DNA of 64,000 nt from Ricinus communis (taxonomy: Eukaryota; Streptophyta; Magnoliopsida; Malpighiales; Euphorbiaceae). Location: NCBI RefSeq assembly GCF_019578655.1, contig NC_063256.1, positions 16,068,916 to 16,132,915 on the forward strand, read 5' to 3'. Made by a program: the position numbers and the translations under genes. Below, piece after piece: positions 27,359 through 38,800 of this stretch. A model generated the notes under the pieces. It was not told the DNA's origin and did no database searches. It saw only the letters and a program-made list of their open reading frames with translations. Numbering within the stretch: the stretch's first letter is position 1; each line of letters opens with the position of its first letter.

Positions 27359-29200
27359 GTCGATTTTGTGTACTGTAGCTAGGTTTTATGACTGTTATTT
27401 GCAATTTTAGTCGTAGGCTGGGTTGTAATATTTAGATTTATTTTTCTGCTCTTTATTTTTGTTTATTTCTTGATTTCATGTATGTTGAATAATTGTAACA
27501 TAACTGCCTAATTAAAAAATAGACATATAGAATTTAGGTTAAAATTGGACCCAACATGAAAAATGTAGTCCATTACCATGTTTTTAGTTAGGATTAGGCT
27601 ATATTAGAATTAGGTTCACACAAAACGGGTCTTATCATAATAAGTAGTCTGTTAGGCTTAAAGGTTGGAAGTTAAAGCATATCTTGTAATTGGGCTAGAG
27701 TAAGTGGACTTTATACATAATTAATTAGTAAGTTACGTTAATAACTTGGAGTATGGGCTAGACTTAGGTGGACTTCACATGTTACAGTAGTTGATGTGTA
27801 GAAATAACTTGTTAAATAATAAAACTAAAGACAGATATACATAACTAAGGATGTTGGCTTTTGGATCCATCTCTGGATTTGTGACGTAAGCTTCATTATG
27901 GAATCGAGAAACATCAATCATTAGTAAAAGTGTCTCGGTTACCCGGGTAGCGACCCCCATCTTTGTGCTAGTCTCTATGACTAGTTAGCGTGTTTTCGAT
28001 TAGGTTGAAAAGTCTTACAGTGCTGTAATCACTAAAGACACTTAGGTGCATGCTCGAAACCGCCGCCCACAGGTATGTCTTCAAAAGAGTTCATGATATC
28101 CTATTCGCTGAAGTCAGGGTTGATCATGGACACTTGGTTTGGGAGTGATGTGTTGTTGTAGTTTGGTAAGGGATTTCTTCTAGTGCTAGGTTGCTCAAGG
28201 TCGGTCAGTTTTTCGGCATCGATAAGGTCTTGAGTTTCATGCTTCAAAAGGATACAATTGTCAGTATGGTGGCCGGGTGCTTGGTAAAATTTATAGTAGG
28301 TGTTGGGTTTATAACCGAGTGCATTAAGGTTAGGTGGATTTTTAAGGATAGTAGGTTGGAGCATGCTATTTTGTACTAACCTCTCGAAGATCTTAGAGAG
28401 AGGTTGCTTAAAGTTGGAGAACTTTATCGGCTATTGCACAACATTCACATCCAGGGTCCTGCTCCTTTCAGCTTGGTAATTCGCCCTACTACCAGTTCTC
28501 AAAGTCTTTCTTTTATCATTTTCGATATCCTCGACCTTTAGGCCATCATCGTACAAATCCATGGACATCCTTAGGTACATCATCTGCAACCTTTCAACTC
28601 ATCTTAGAAGAATATTTCGGACCACCATACGAACTTGGTCCATTTCAAAGGGCTTGTTCTTCATTAATCCGACCTTATTCCTTCATCTGGTCAAGAAATC
28701 AAAGGACTCATTTTGCTTTTGCTTGGTGGACTTTAAATCCCTAATTGATACTTTTAAATGAGTATTATAATCATATTGTTTGACAAAAGAATTACATAAA
28801 TCATGCTATTCAGCCTTGGCGGATTTTTCTAGACCATGGTACTAATTTACAATGGGTCCTTTAAGAGACAACACAAATAGCTTGACAATTTGGGTTATGC
28901 TTAGCTGTGTTCCCATGATTATTACAACTGTTTCATATGAACTTTTGGATCACCAGTCCCATTGAACTTGTTCATCTCGGGCATTCTGAACTTCACAGGC
29001 AGCTTGTTTTCACCTGTGAAAACCAGCTTTGATTTCCAACATCCCTTGCATCTTGTTAAGCCTAGCGCTCAAGCCACTCACAGCTTCACTGGTAGCAAGG
29101 GTGGTCTCCCTTTTAGCCTCGTCTAGCTTGAACTCATTAAAGTCCCAAAAATTCTGGGGCACTCCCCTCCTAGTTGGCTCCTCAGTATTGGCGTTAGCAA
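27359..29200 (-). mobile_element. Tat-lineage retrotransposon fragment inside the LTR
   Basis: In element sense (minus) it runs from a gag region (29200 to about 28050) into an LTR-like region (about 27990-27359) holding GGGGGTCGCTACCC. The LTR-like part is clearly related to 51240-51800 on the + strand, where it follows a Tat-lineage pol; shared runs include AATAAAGAGCAGAAA and GCCTTTAAGCCTAA-like stretches. Protease to integrase are absent, so this is a piece of a deleted element. No target duplication or LTR end is visible at either junction. Confidence 0.7.
28050..29200 (-). pseudogene. Tat-lineage gag pseudogene
   Basis: The minus strand shows, in order, EFWDFNEFKLDEAKRET, MPEMNKFNGTGDPKVHMKQ, then SFDFLTRW with a stop and NKVGLMKNKPFEMDQ, then a nucleic-acid-binding stretch with YYKFYQAPGHHTDNC and LKHETQDLID. 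The last part is open for 87 residues (28101-28364). Gag forms the particle that packages the RNA; the FYxxPGHxTxxC pattern is the gag zinc-binding region known from Tat and related plant elements. Several stops (for example after MKQL, and in LTR*R) make it dead. The N-terminus is cut off by the 29200 junction. Confidence 0.72.
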
Positions 29201-29805
29201 AATTTCGGCCAAATTAGAATTATTGGAAATACAATTACATATTTACCCATGCTTTTAAATGTAAAATTACCAAAAAAGCCCTTGCCGACATATTTAATTA
29301 CAAAAATACCAAACATACAAATTTTCATTAAAACCCCATATTAATAAAATTATACTTTTAATCCTTATTCCAAAATAAATTTCCAATTAAATCCTAACAC
29401 AATTAAATTTAATTAATTAAATTGCTAAATATTTTCCAATTCAAAATTAACACCATTAACTAATTAAAATACCCTTTTTTCCCAATTATTCTTTTATAAA
29501 AATATCCTTTACAATTTCTTTCATGACTCTCAAATATAGAATTTAATTAAATATGTTCATTTGGAGGAAAATTTTGAATAACAAAAAATATAATCTATTT
29601 CTCAAATAATTTACTTAATTAATTTTTTAAAAATTTAACTAATAGGATATCGAAAATAACTCTTTTATTTATCTAGCATTAAAATTCCACTTAATTCATT
29701 CTAGTTTAAACCAAATAAAAATTAAATTAAATTAATTTAAATAAAAACTAATTTATTAATCATTATTAATATTATCTTTATTAAAGAAAATTTCTGAGTA
29801 TTACA

Positions 29806-32800
29806 ACAACCCCTTAAATATGTTAATTTTATAATATGAGAAAACAACCCAGTAAAAGGGGTATTATTGTTTGATATAAGAAAATGACCCCACAAAATGT
29901 GTATATTTAAGAATTTGAGAAAACAACCCCATAATAGTGCTAATAATTTAATATGAGAAAATGACCCCGTAAAAGTGGTATATTTATCAATATAAGAAAA
30001 TAATCCCGTAAAGCGTGTATATTTATGAATCTAAGAAAACAACCCAGTAAAAGTAGTGTAATTGCGAGTATGAGAAAACAGTCTCGTAGAAGGGGTAAAT
30101 TTTTTAATATGAGAAAACAACCCCGTAATACGGGGATATTTATCAATCTAAAAAAATAACCCCGTAATTTTAGTATATTTGTAAGTATGAGAAAACAACT
30201 CCATAAAAGTAGTGTAATTGGGAGTCTAAGAAAACAGCCTCGTAGGAGCAGTAAATTTTTTAATATGAGAAAACAACATCGTAAGAAGGGAATATTTATA
30301 AATATTAGAAAACAACCCCTTAATATGGGGATATCTATCAATCGGAGAAAATAACCCCGTAATATTTGTATATTTGTCAGTATGAGAAAATAACCCCTTA
30401 AATTGTTTAATTTTATAATATGAGAAAACAACCCCGTAAAAGGGGTATATTTGTCAATATAAGAAAATAACCCCGTAAAACGTGTATATTTATGAATTTG
30501 AGAAAATAACCCCATAATAGTGCTAATAATTTAAAATAAGAAAACGACCTGTAAAAGTGGTATATTTATCAATACAAGAGAATAACTCTGTAAAACGTGT
30601 ATATTTATGAATCTGAGAAAACAACCCCATAAAAGTAGTGTACTTGTGAGTATGAGAAAACAGCCTCGTAGAAGGGGTAAATTTTTTAATGTGAGAAAAC
30701 AACCAGGTAAGAGGAGTATATTTATAAATATAAGAAAACAACCCCGTAATGCGGGGATATTTATCAATTGGAGAAAATAACAGTGTAATTTTGGTATATT
30801 GGTGAGTATGAGAAAACAACCCCTTAAATGGGTTAATTTTAGAATAAGAGAAAATAACCCCGTAAAAGGGGTATATTTAGTAAAGCGTGTATATATATGA
30901 ATCTGGGAAAATAATCTCGTAAAAGGGGTATATTTATAAGTATTTGAGAACGACCCGAAGAGCCATTGGAAGGGGTATATTTATAAACATTAGAAAACAA
31001 CCCTGTAATGCGGGGATATTTATTAGTCGGAGAAAATAACCCCGTAATTTTGGTATATTTGGGAGTATGAGAAAATAACCCCTTAAATGGGTTAATTTTA
31101 GAATAAGAGAAAATAATCCTGTAAAGGGTATATTTATTGATATAAGAAAATAACCCCGTAAAGCGTGTATATTTATGAATTTGAGAAAACAACCCCGTAA
31201 AAGGGGTATATTTATAAGTATTTGAGAACGACCCCATAATACGGGGATATTTATAAATCGGAGAAAATAACCTCGTAATTTTGGTATATTTGTGAGTGTC
31301 AGAAATCAACCCCTTAAATAGGGTAGTTCTAGAATATGAGAAGACAACCACGTAAAAGGGGTATATTTGTCGATAAAGGAAAATAACCATGTAAAACGTG
31401 TAACAACCCCATAATAGTGCGAATAATTTAATATGAGAAAACGACCCCGTAAAAGTGGTATATTTATCAATATAAGAGAGTAATTCCGTAAAACATGTAT
31501 ATTTATGAATTTGAGAAAACAACGCTGTAAAAGTAGTGTAATTGCGAGTATGAGAAAACAGCCTCGAAGAAGGGGTAAATTTTTTAATGTGAGAAAACAA
31601 CCACGTAAGAGGAGTATATTTACAAATGTTAGAAAATAATCCTGTAATGCGGGGATATTTATCAATCGGAAAAAATAACCCCGTAATTTTGATGTATTTG
31701 TGAGTATGAGAAAACACTCCGTAAAAGGGGTATATTAGTTGACATAAGAAAATAACCTCGTAAAACGTGTAAATTTATGAATTTGACAAAATAACCCCAT
31801 AATAGTGCTAATAATTTAATATGAAAAAATAAACCCGTAAAAGTGGTATATTTATCAATATAAGAAAATAACCCCGTAAAACCAGTATATTTATGAATCT
31901 AAGAAAACAACCCCGCAAAAGTAGTGTAGTTGCGAGTGTGAGAAAACTAAAGTTTTTAATATGAGAAAACAACCTCGTAGAAGGGGTAAATTTTTTAATA
32001 TGTGAAAACAACCCCGTAATACGAGGATATTTATGAATCTGAGGAAATAACCTCGTAATTGTGGTGTATTTGTGAGTATGAGAAAACAACCCCTTAGATG
32101 TGTTAGTTTTATAATATGAGAAAACAACCCCGTAAAAGGGGTATATTTGTCCATATAAGAAAATAACCCTGCAAAATATGTATATTTATGAATTTGAGAA
32201 AACAACCCCATAATAGTGCTAATAATTTCATATGAGCCCCGTAAAATTGGTATATTTATCAATATAAGAAAATAACGCCGTAAAATATGTATATTTATGA
32301 ATTTGAGAAAACAACCCCGTAAAAGTAGTGTCATTGCGAGTTTGAGAAAACAGCCTTGTAGAAGGGGTAAATCTTTTAATATGAGAAAACAAACCCGTGA
32401 GAGGGGGTATATTTATAAATATGAGAAAACAACCCCGTAATAGAGGGATATTTATCAATCGGAGAAAATGACCCTGTAGTTTTAGTTTATTTGTGAGTAC
32501 GAGAAAACAACTCCTTAAATGGCTTAATTTTATAATATGAGAAAACAACCTCGTAAAAGGGGTATATTTGTCAATATAAGAAAATAACCTCATATAACAT
32601 ATATATTTATGAATTCGAGAAAATAACCGCATTATAGTGCTAATAATTTAATATGAGAAAATGACTTCGTAAAAGTGGTATATTTATCAATATAAGAAAA
32701 TAACCCCATAAAATATGTATATTAATGAATCTGAAAAAAACAACGCCGTAAAAGTAGTGTAATTGCGAGTCTGAGGAAACAACCTCATAGAAGGGGTAAA

Positions 32801-35800
32801 TTTTTAATTTGAGAAAATAGCCTCGTAGAAGTGGTAAATTTCTTAATATGAGAAAACAACCCCGTAATACGAAGATATTTATCAATCGGAGAAAATGACA
32901 CTGTAATTTTTGTATATTTATGTGTATGAGAAAACAATGCCTAAAATAGGTTAATTTTATAATATGAGAAAACAACCCCGTAAAAGGGTTGTATTTGTCA
33001 ATATAAGAAAATAACCCCATAAAACATTTATATTTATGAATTTGAGAAAACAACCAACGTAAAAGTGGTAATAATTTAATATGAGAAAACGATCGCGTAA
33101 AGTGGTATATTTATCAATATAGGAAAATAACCCCGTAAAACGTGTATATTTATGAATCTACGAAAATAACTTCATAAAAGTAGTGTAATTGCGAGTCTAA
33201 GAAAACAACTTCGTAAAAGGGGTAAGTTTTTTAATATGAGAAAACAACCCTGTAAGAGTGCTATATTTATAAATATTAGAAAACAACCCCGTAATATGAG
33301 GATATTTATCAATCGGAGAAAAGAACCTTGTAGTTTTAGTATATTTGTGAGTATGAGAAAATAACCCCTTAAATGGGTTAATTTTATAATATGAGAAAAC
33401 AACCCCGTTAAACGGGCATATTTTTGGATATAAGAAAATAACCCCGCAAAACGTGTATATTTATGAATTTGATAAGCAACCCCATAATAGTGCTAATAAT
33501 TTAATATGAGAAAAAGACTCCGTGAAAGTGGTATATTTATTCAATATAAGAAAATAACCCCGTAAACCGTGTATATTTATGAATCTGCTAAAACAACTTC
33601 GAAAAAATAGTATAATTGCGAGTCTAAGGAAACAGCCTCGTAGAAAGGGGTAAATTTTTTAATATGAGAAAACAACCCTGTAAGAGTGGTATATTTATAA
33701 ATATTAGAAAACAACCCCGTAATACAGGAACATTTATCGGTCGGAGAAAATAACCCTGTAATTTTGGTATATTTGTGAGTATGAGAAAACAACCCCTTAA
33801 ATGGGTTAATTTTATAATATTAGAAAACGGTGTATTTATCAATATAAGAAAATAACCTTGTAAAACTTGTATATTTATGAATTTGACAAAACAACCTCAT
33901 AATAGTGGTAATAATTTAATATGAGAAAACGACCCCGTAAAAGTGATAAATTTATCAATATAAGAAAATAACCTCGTAAAACATGTATATTTATGAATAT
34001 GAGAAAACAATCCAGTAAAAGTAGTGTAATTGCTAGTCTAAAAAATAGCCTCGTAGAATGGGTAAATTTTTTAATATGAGAAAACAGCCTCGTACAAGGG
34101 GTAAATTTTTTTAATATTTGAAAACAACCCCGTAATACGGGGATATTTATGAATATGGGGAAATAACCCTGTAATTGTGGTATATTGGTGAGTATGAGAA
34201 AACAAGCCCTTAAATCGATTAATTTTAGAATATGAGAATGCAACCCCGTAAAAGAGGTATATTTATCGATATAAGAAAATAATCTCGTAAAATGTGTATA
34301 TTTATAATAGTGCTAATAATTTAATATGAGAATATGACCGCGTAAAAGTGGTATATTTATCAATATAAGAAAATAACCCCGTAAAACGTGTATATTTATG
34401 AATCTGAGAAGATAATCCCGTAAAAATTGTGTAATTATGAGTCTGAGAAAACAGCCTCGTAGAAGGGGTCAATTTTCTAATATGAGAAAATCACCCCGTA
34501 ATACGGGGATATTTATCAATCGGAGAAGATAACCCCGTAATTTTAGAAAATTTGTGAGTATGAGAAAACAACCCTTTAAATGGGTTGATTTTATAATATG
34601 AGAAAACAACCCGGTTAAAGGGGTATATTTGTGGATATAAGAAATTCACCTCGTAAAATGTGTATATTTATGAATTTAAGAAAAAAACTCATAATAGTGG
34701 TAATAATTTAATATGAGAATACGACCTCGTTAAAGTGGTATATTTATCAATATAAGAAAATAACCCCGTAAAACGTGTATATTTATGAATTTGAGAAAAC
34801 AATCTCGTAAAAGTAGTGTAATTGCAAGTATGAGAAAACTGCCTTGTAGATGGATTAAGTTTTTTAATATGAGAAATCAACCTCGTAAGAGGGTTATATT
34901 TATAAATATTAGAAAATAGCCCCGTAACACGGGGATAATTATCAATCGGAAGAAATAACCCTGTAATTTTGGTATATTTGTGAGTATGTGAAAACAATTC
35001 CTTAAATGGATTAATTTTAGAGCTTGAAAAAACAAACCTGTAAAAGGGGTATATTTGTCGATATAAGAAAATAACCTCGTAAAAAATGTGTTAATCTTTG
35101 AATTTGACAAAACAACCCCATAATAATGCTAATAAATTAATATGAGAAAATGATCCTGTAAAAGTGGTATATTTAATAATATAAGAAAATAACTCTGTAA
35201 AACGTGTTTATATATGAATTGGAGAAAACAACCCCGTAAAAGCAGTGTAATTATGAGTTTGGAAAAACAGCTTCGTTGAAGAGGTAAATCGTTTAATATA
35301 AATAAACCACCCTGTAATACGGGGATATTTATCAATTGGAGAAAATAACCTCGTAATTTTGGTATATTTGTGAGTATGAGAAAACAACACCTTAAATGGG
35401 TTAATTTTATAATATCTGAAAACAACCCCGTAAATGGAGTATATTTGTCGATATAAGAAAATAACCCCGTAAAACGTATATATTTATAAATTTGAGAAAA
35501 TAACCTATTATAGTGCTAATAATTTAATAAGAGAAAACGATCCCATAAAAGTGGTATTTTTATCAATATAAGAAAATAACCTCGTAAAACGTGTATATTT
35601 ATGAATATGAGAAAACAATACCGTAAAAATAGTTTAATCGCGAGTCTAAAAAAAAGCCTCGTAGAATGGGTAAATTCTTTAATATGAGAAAATAGCCTTG
35701 TACAAGGGGTAAATTTTTTAAATATGTGAAAACAACCCTGTAATACGGGGATATTTATGAATCTGGGGAAATAACCCTGTAATTGTGGCATTTTGGTGAG

Positions 35801-38800
35801 TATGAGAAAACAACCCCTTAAATGGGTTAATTTTATAATATGAGAAAGCAACCCCGTAAAAGGGGTATATTTGTCGATATAAGAAAATAATCCTATAAAA
35901 CGTGTATATTTATAATAGTGCTAATAATTTAATATGAGAATACGACCCCGTAAAAGTGGTATATTTATCAACATAAGAAAATAACCCCATAAAATGTGTA
36001 TATTTATGAATATGAGAAAACAATCCCATAAAAGTAGTGTAATTACGAGTCTGAGAAAACAGCCTCGTAGAAGGGGTAAATTTTTTAATATGAGAAAACA
36101 ACCCCGTAACACGGGGATATTTATCAATCGGAGAAAATAACCCCGTAATTTTAAAAAATTTGTGAGTATGAGAAAACAACTCTTTAAATAGGTTGATTTT
36201 ATAATATGAGAAAACAACCCCGTTAAAGGGGTATATTTGTGGATATTTATGAATTTAAGAAAACAACCCATAATAGTACTAATAATTTTATATGAGAAAA
36301 CGACCCCGTGAAAGTGGTATATCTGTCAATATAAGAAAATAACCCTGTAAAACGTGTATATTTATGAATCTGAGAAAACAACCCCGTAAAAGTAGTGTAA
36401 TTGCGAGTATGAGAAAACTGCCTCGTATATGGGTTAAATTTTTTAATATGAGAAATCAACCTCGTAAGAGGGGTATATTTATAAATATTAGAAAACAATC
36501 TTGTAATACGGGGATATTTTTCAATTAGAGGAAATAACCCTGTAATCTTGGTATATTTGTGAGTATGTGAAAACAACCCCTTAAATGGATTAATTTTACA
36601 GCATGAAAAAATAACCCTGTAAAAGGGGTATATTTGTCGATATAAGAAAATAACCTCGTAAAAAACGTGTAAATCTATGAATTTGAGAAAACTCCCCCAT
36701 AATAGTGCTAATAATTTAATATGAGAAAACGATCCCATAAAAGTGGTATATTTAACAATATAAGAAAATAACTCCGGAAAATGTGTATATTTATGGATCG
36801 GAGAAAACAACCCCGTAAAAGTAGTGTAATTGCGAGTCTGAAAAAACAATCTCGTTGAAGAGGTAAATCTTTTAATATAATTAAACAACCCCGTAATATG
36901 GGGATATTCATCAATTGGAGAAAATAACCCCGTAATTTTGGTATATTTGTGAGTATGAGAAACAACACCTTAAATGGGATTTTATAATATCCGAAAACTA
37001 CCTCGTAAATGGAGTATATTTGTCGATATAAGAAAATAACCCTATAAAACGTATATATTTATGAATTTAAGAAAATAACCCTATTATAGTGCTAACAATT
37101 TAATATGAGAAAATGACCCCGTAAAAGTGGTATATTTATCAATATAAGAAAATAACCCCGTAAAACGTGTATATTTATGAATTTGAGAAAAAAACCCGTA
37201 AAAGTAGTGTAATTGCAAGTATGAGAAAATAGCCTCGTAGAAGGAGTAAATTTTTTAATATGAGAAAACAACCTTATAATACGGGGATATTTATCATTCG
37301 GAGAAAATAACCCCGTAATTTTGATAAATTTTTTAGTACGAGAAAACAACCCTTAAATGGGTTAATTTTATAATATGAGAAAATAACCTCATTAAAGGGG
37401 TAAATTTATAGATATAAGAATTTAACACTGTAAAACGTGTATATTTATGAATTTGAGAAAACAACTCCATAATTGTGCTAATAATTTAAAATGAGAAAAC
37501 GACCCGTGAAAATGGTATATTTAACAATATAAGAAAATAACCCCGTAAAATGTGTATATTTATGAATCTCAGAGAACAACCCCTAAAATGGGTTGATTTT
37601 ATAATATGAGAAAACAACCCTGTAAAAGAGGTATATTTGTCAAAATAAAAAAATAACTCCGTAAAACATGTATATTTATGAATCTGAGAACACAAACCTC
37701 GTAAAAGTATTCTAATTTCGAGTTTGAGGAAATAACCTCGTAGAAAGGATAAATTGTTTAATATAAGAAAACAACCCATTAATAGGGAGATATTTATCAA
37801 TCGGAGAGTACGAGAAAACAACCCCTTAAATGGGTTAATTTTATAATATGAGAAAACAAACCCCTAAAAGGGGTATATTTATCAATATAAGAAAATAAAC
37901 CTGTAAAATGTAAATATTTATGAATCTGAGAAAACAACACCGTAAAAGTAGTGTAATTGCGAGTCTAAGAAAACAACCTCGTAGAAGGGTTAAAATTTTT
38001 AATATGAGAAAACATTCTCGTAGAAGGGGTAAAGTTATTAATATGAGAAAACAACCCCATAATATGACGATATTTATCAATCGGAGAAAAAAACCCATAA
38101 TTTTAGTATATTTGCGAGTATGAGAAAACAACCCCTTAAATGGGTTAATTTTATAATATGAGAAAACAACCCCGTAAAGGGGTATATTTGTCGATATAAG
38201 AAATCACCCCGTAAAACGTGTGTATTTATGAATTTGAGAAAACAACCCCCTAACAGTGCTAATAATTTAATATGAGACAACGATCCCGTAAAAGTTGTAT
38301 ATTTATTAATATAAGAAAATAACCCCGTAAAACATGTATATTTATGAATCTGAGAAAACAACCCCGTAAAAGTAATATAATTGTGAGACTGAGAAAACAG
38401 CCTCGTAGATGGGTAAATTTTTAATTATGAGAAAATAACCCCGTAATACGGGTATATTTATCAATCGGAGAAAATATCCCCGTAATTTTGGTATATTTGT
38501 GAGTATCAGAAAACAACTCTTAAATGGGTTCATTTTATAATATGAGAAAACAACCCCGTAAAAGGGGTATATTTGTCGATATAAGAAAATAACCGCGTAA
38601 AACTTGTATATTTATGAATTTGAGAAGACAACCCCGTAATAGTGCTAATAATTTAATATGAGAAAACGACCCCGTAAAAGTGGTATATTTATCAATATTA
38701 GAAAATAACCCCGTAAAACGTGTATATCTACGAATTTGATAAAACAACCCCGTAAAAGTAGTGTAATTGCGAGTTTGAGAAAGTAGCCTTGTAGAAGCGG

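Larger units (their letters stand above)
25454..29805 (-). mobile_element. 5' LTR (minus orientation) interrupted by a foreign 1.84-kb segment
   Basis: From TGTCACGACCCC the sequence follows the LTR at 21211 up to CAACTTTT at about 27358. It leaves the LTR until about 29200 and rejoins it at AATTTCGGCCAAATTAG, continuing to TATTACA at 29805. Without the foreign part the LTR would be about 2.5 kb. About 82 bp of LTR (counterpart 23101-23182) is missing at the junction, so the foreign part replaced sequence and was not added by clean transposition. Confidence 0.87.
21206..29810 (-). mobile_element. Two-LTR Tekay/Del-type retrotransposon inserted in the satellite array
   Basis: Reading on the minus strand: 5' LTR 29805-25454, primer binding site, internal region 25453-23792, 3' LTR 23791-21211. 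Flanking 5-mers are ATAAC (21206-21210) and ACAAC (29806-29810), a target duplication with one later change. Joining the flanks gives a normal K unit (GAGAAAATAAC then CCCTTAAAT), so the insertion site is inside a unit and the array was once continuous. The internal region is only about 1.66 kb: the leader is joined to a decayed integrase end, with gag, protease, reverse transcriptase and RNase H gone. The LTRs look roughly 90 percent alike over the stretches I compared, which suggests an insertion that is not recent. The element is not autonomous. Confidence 0.9.
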
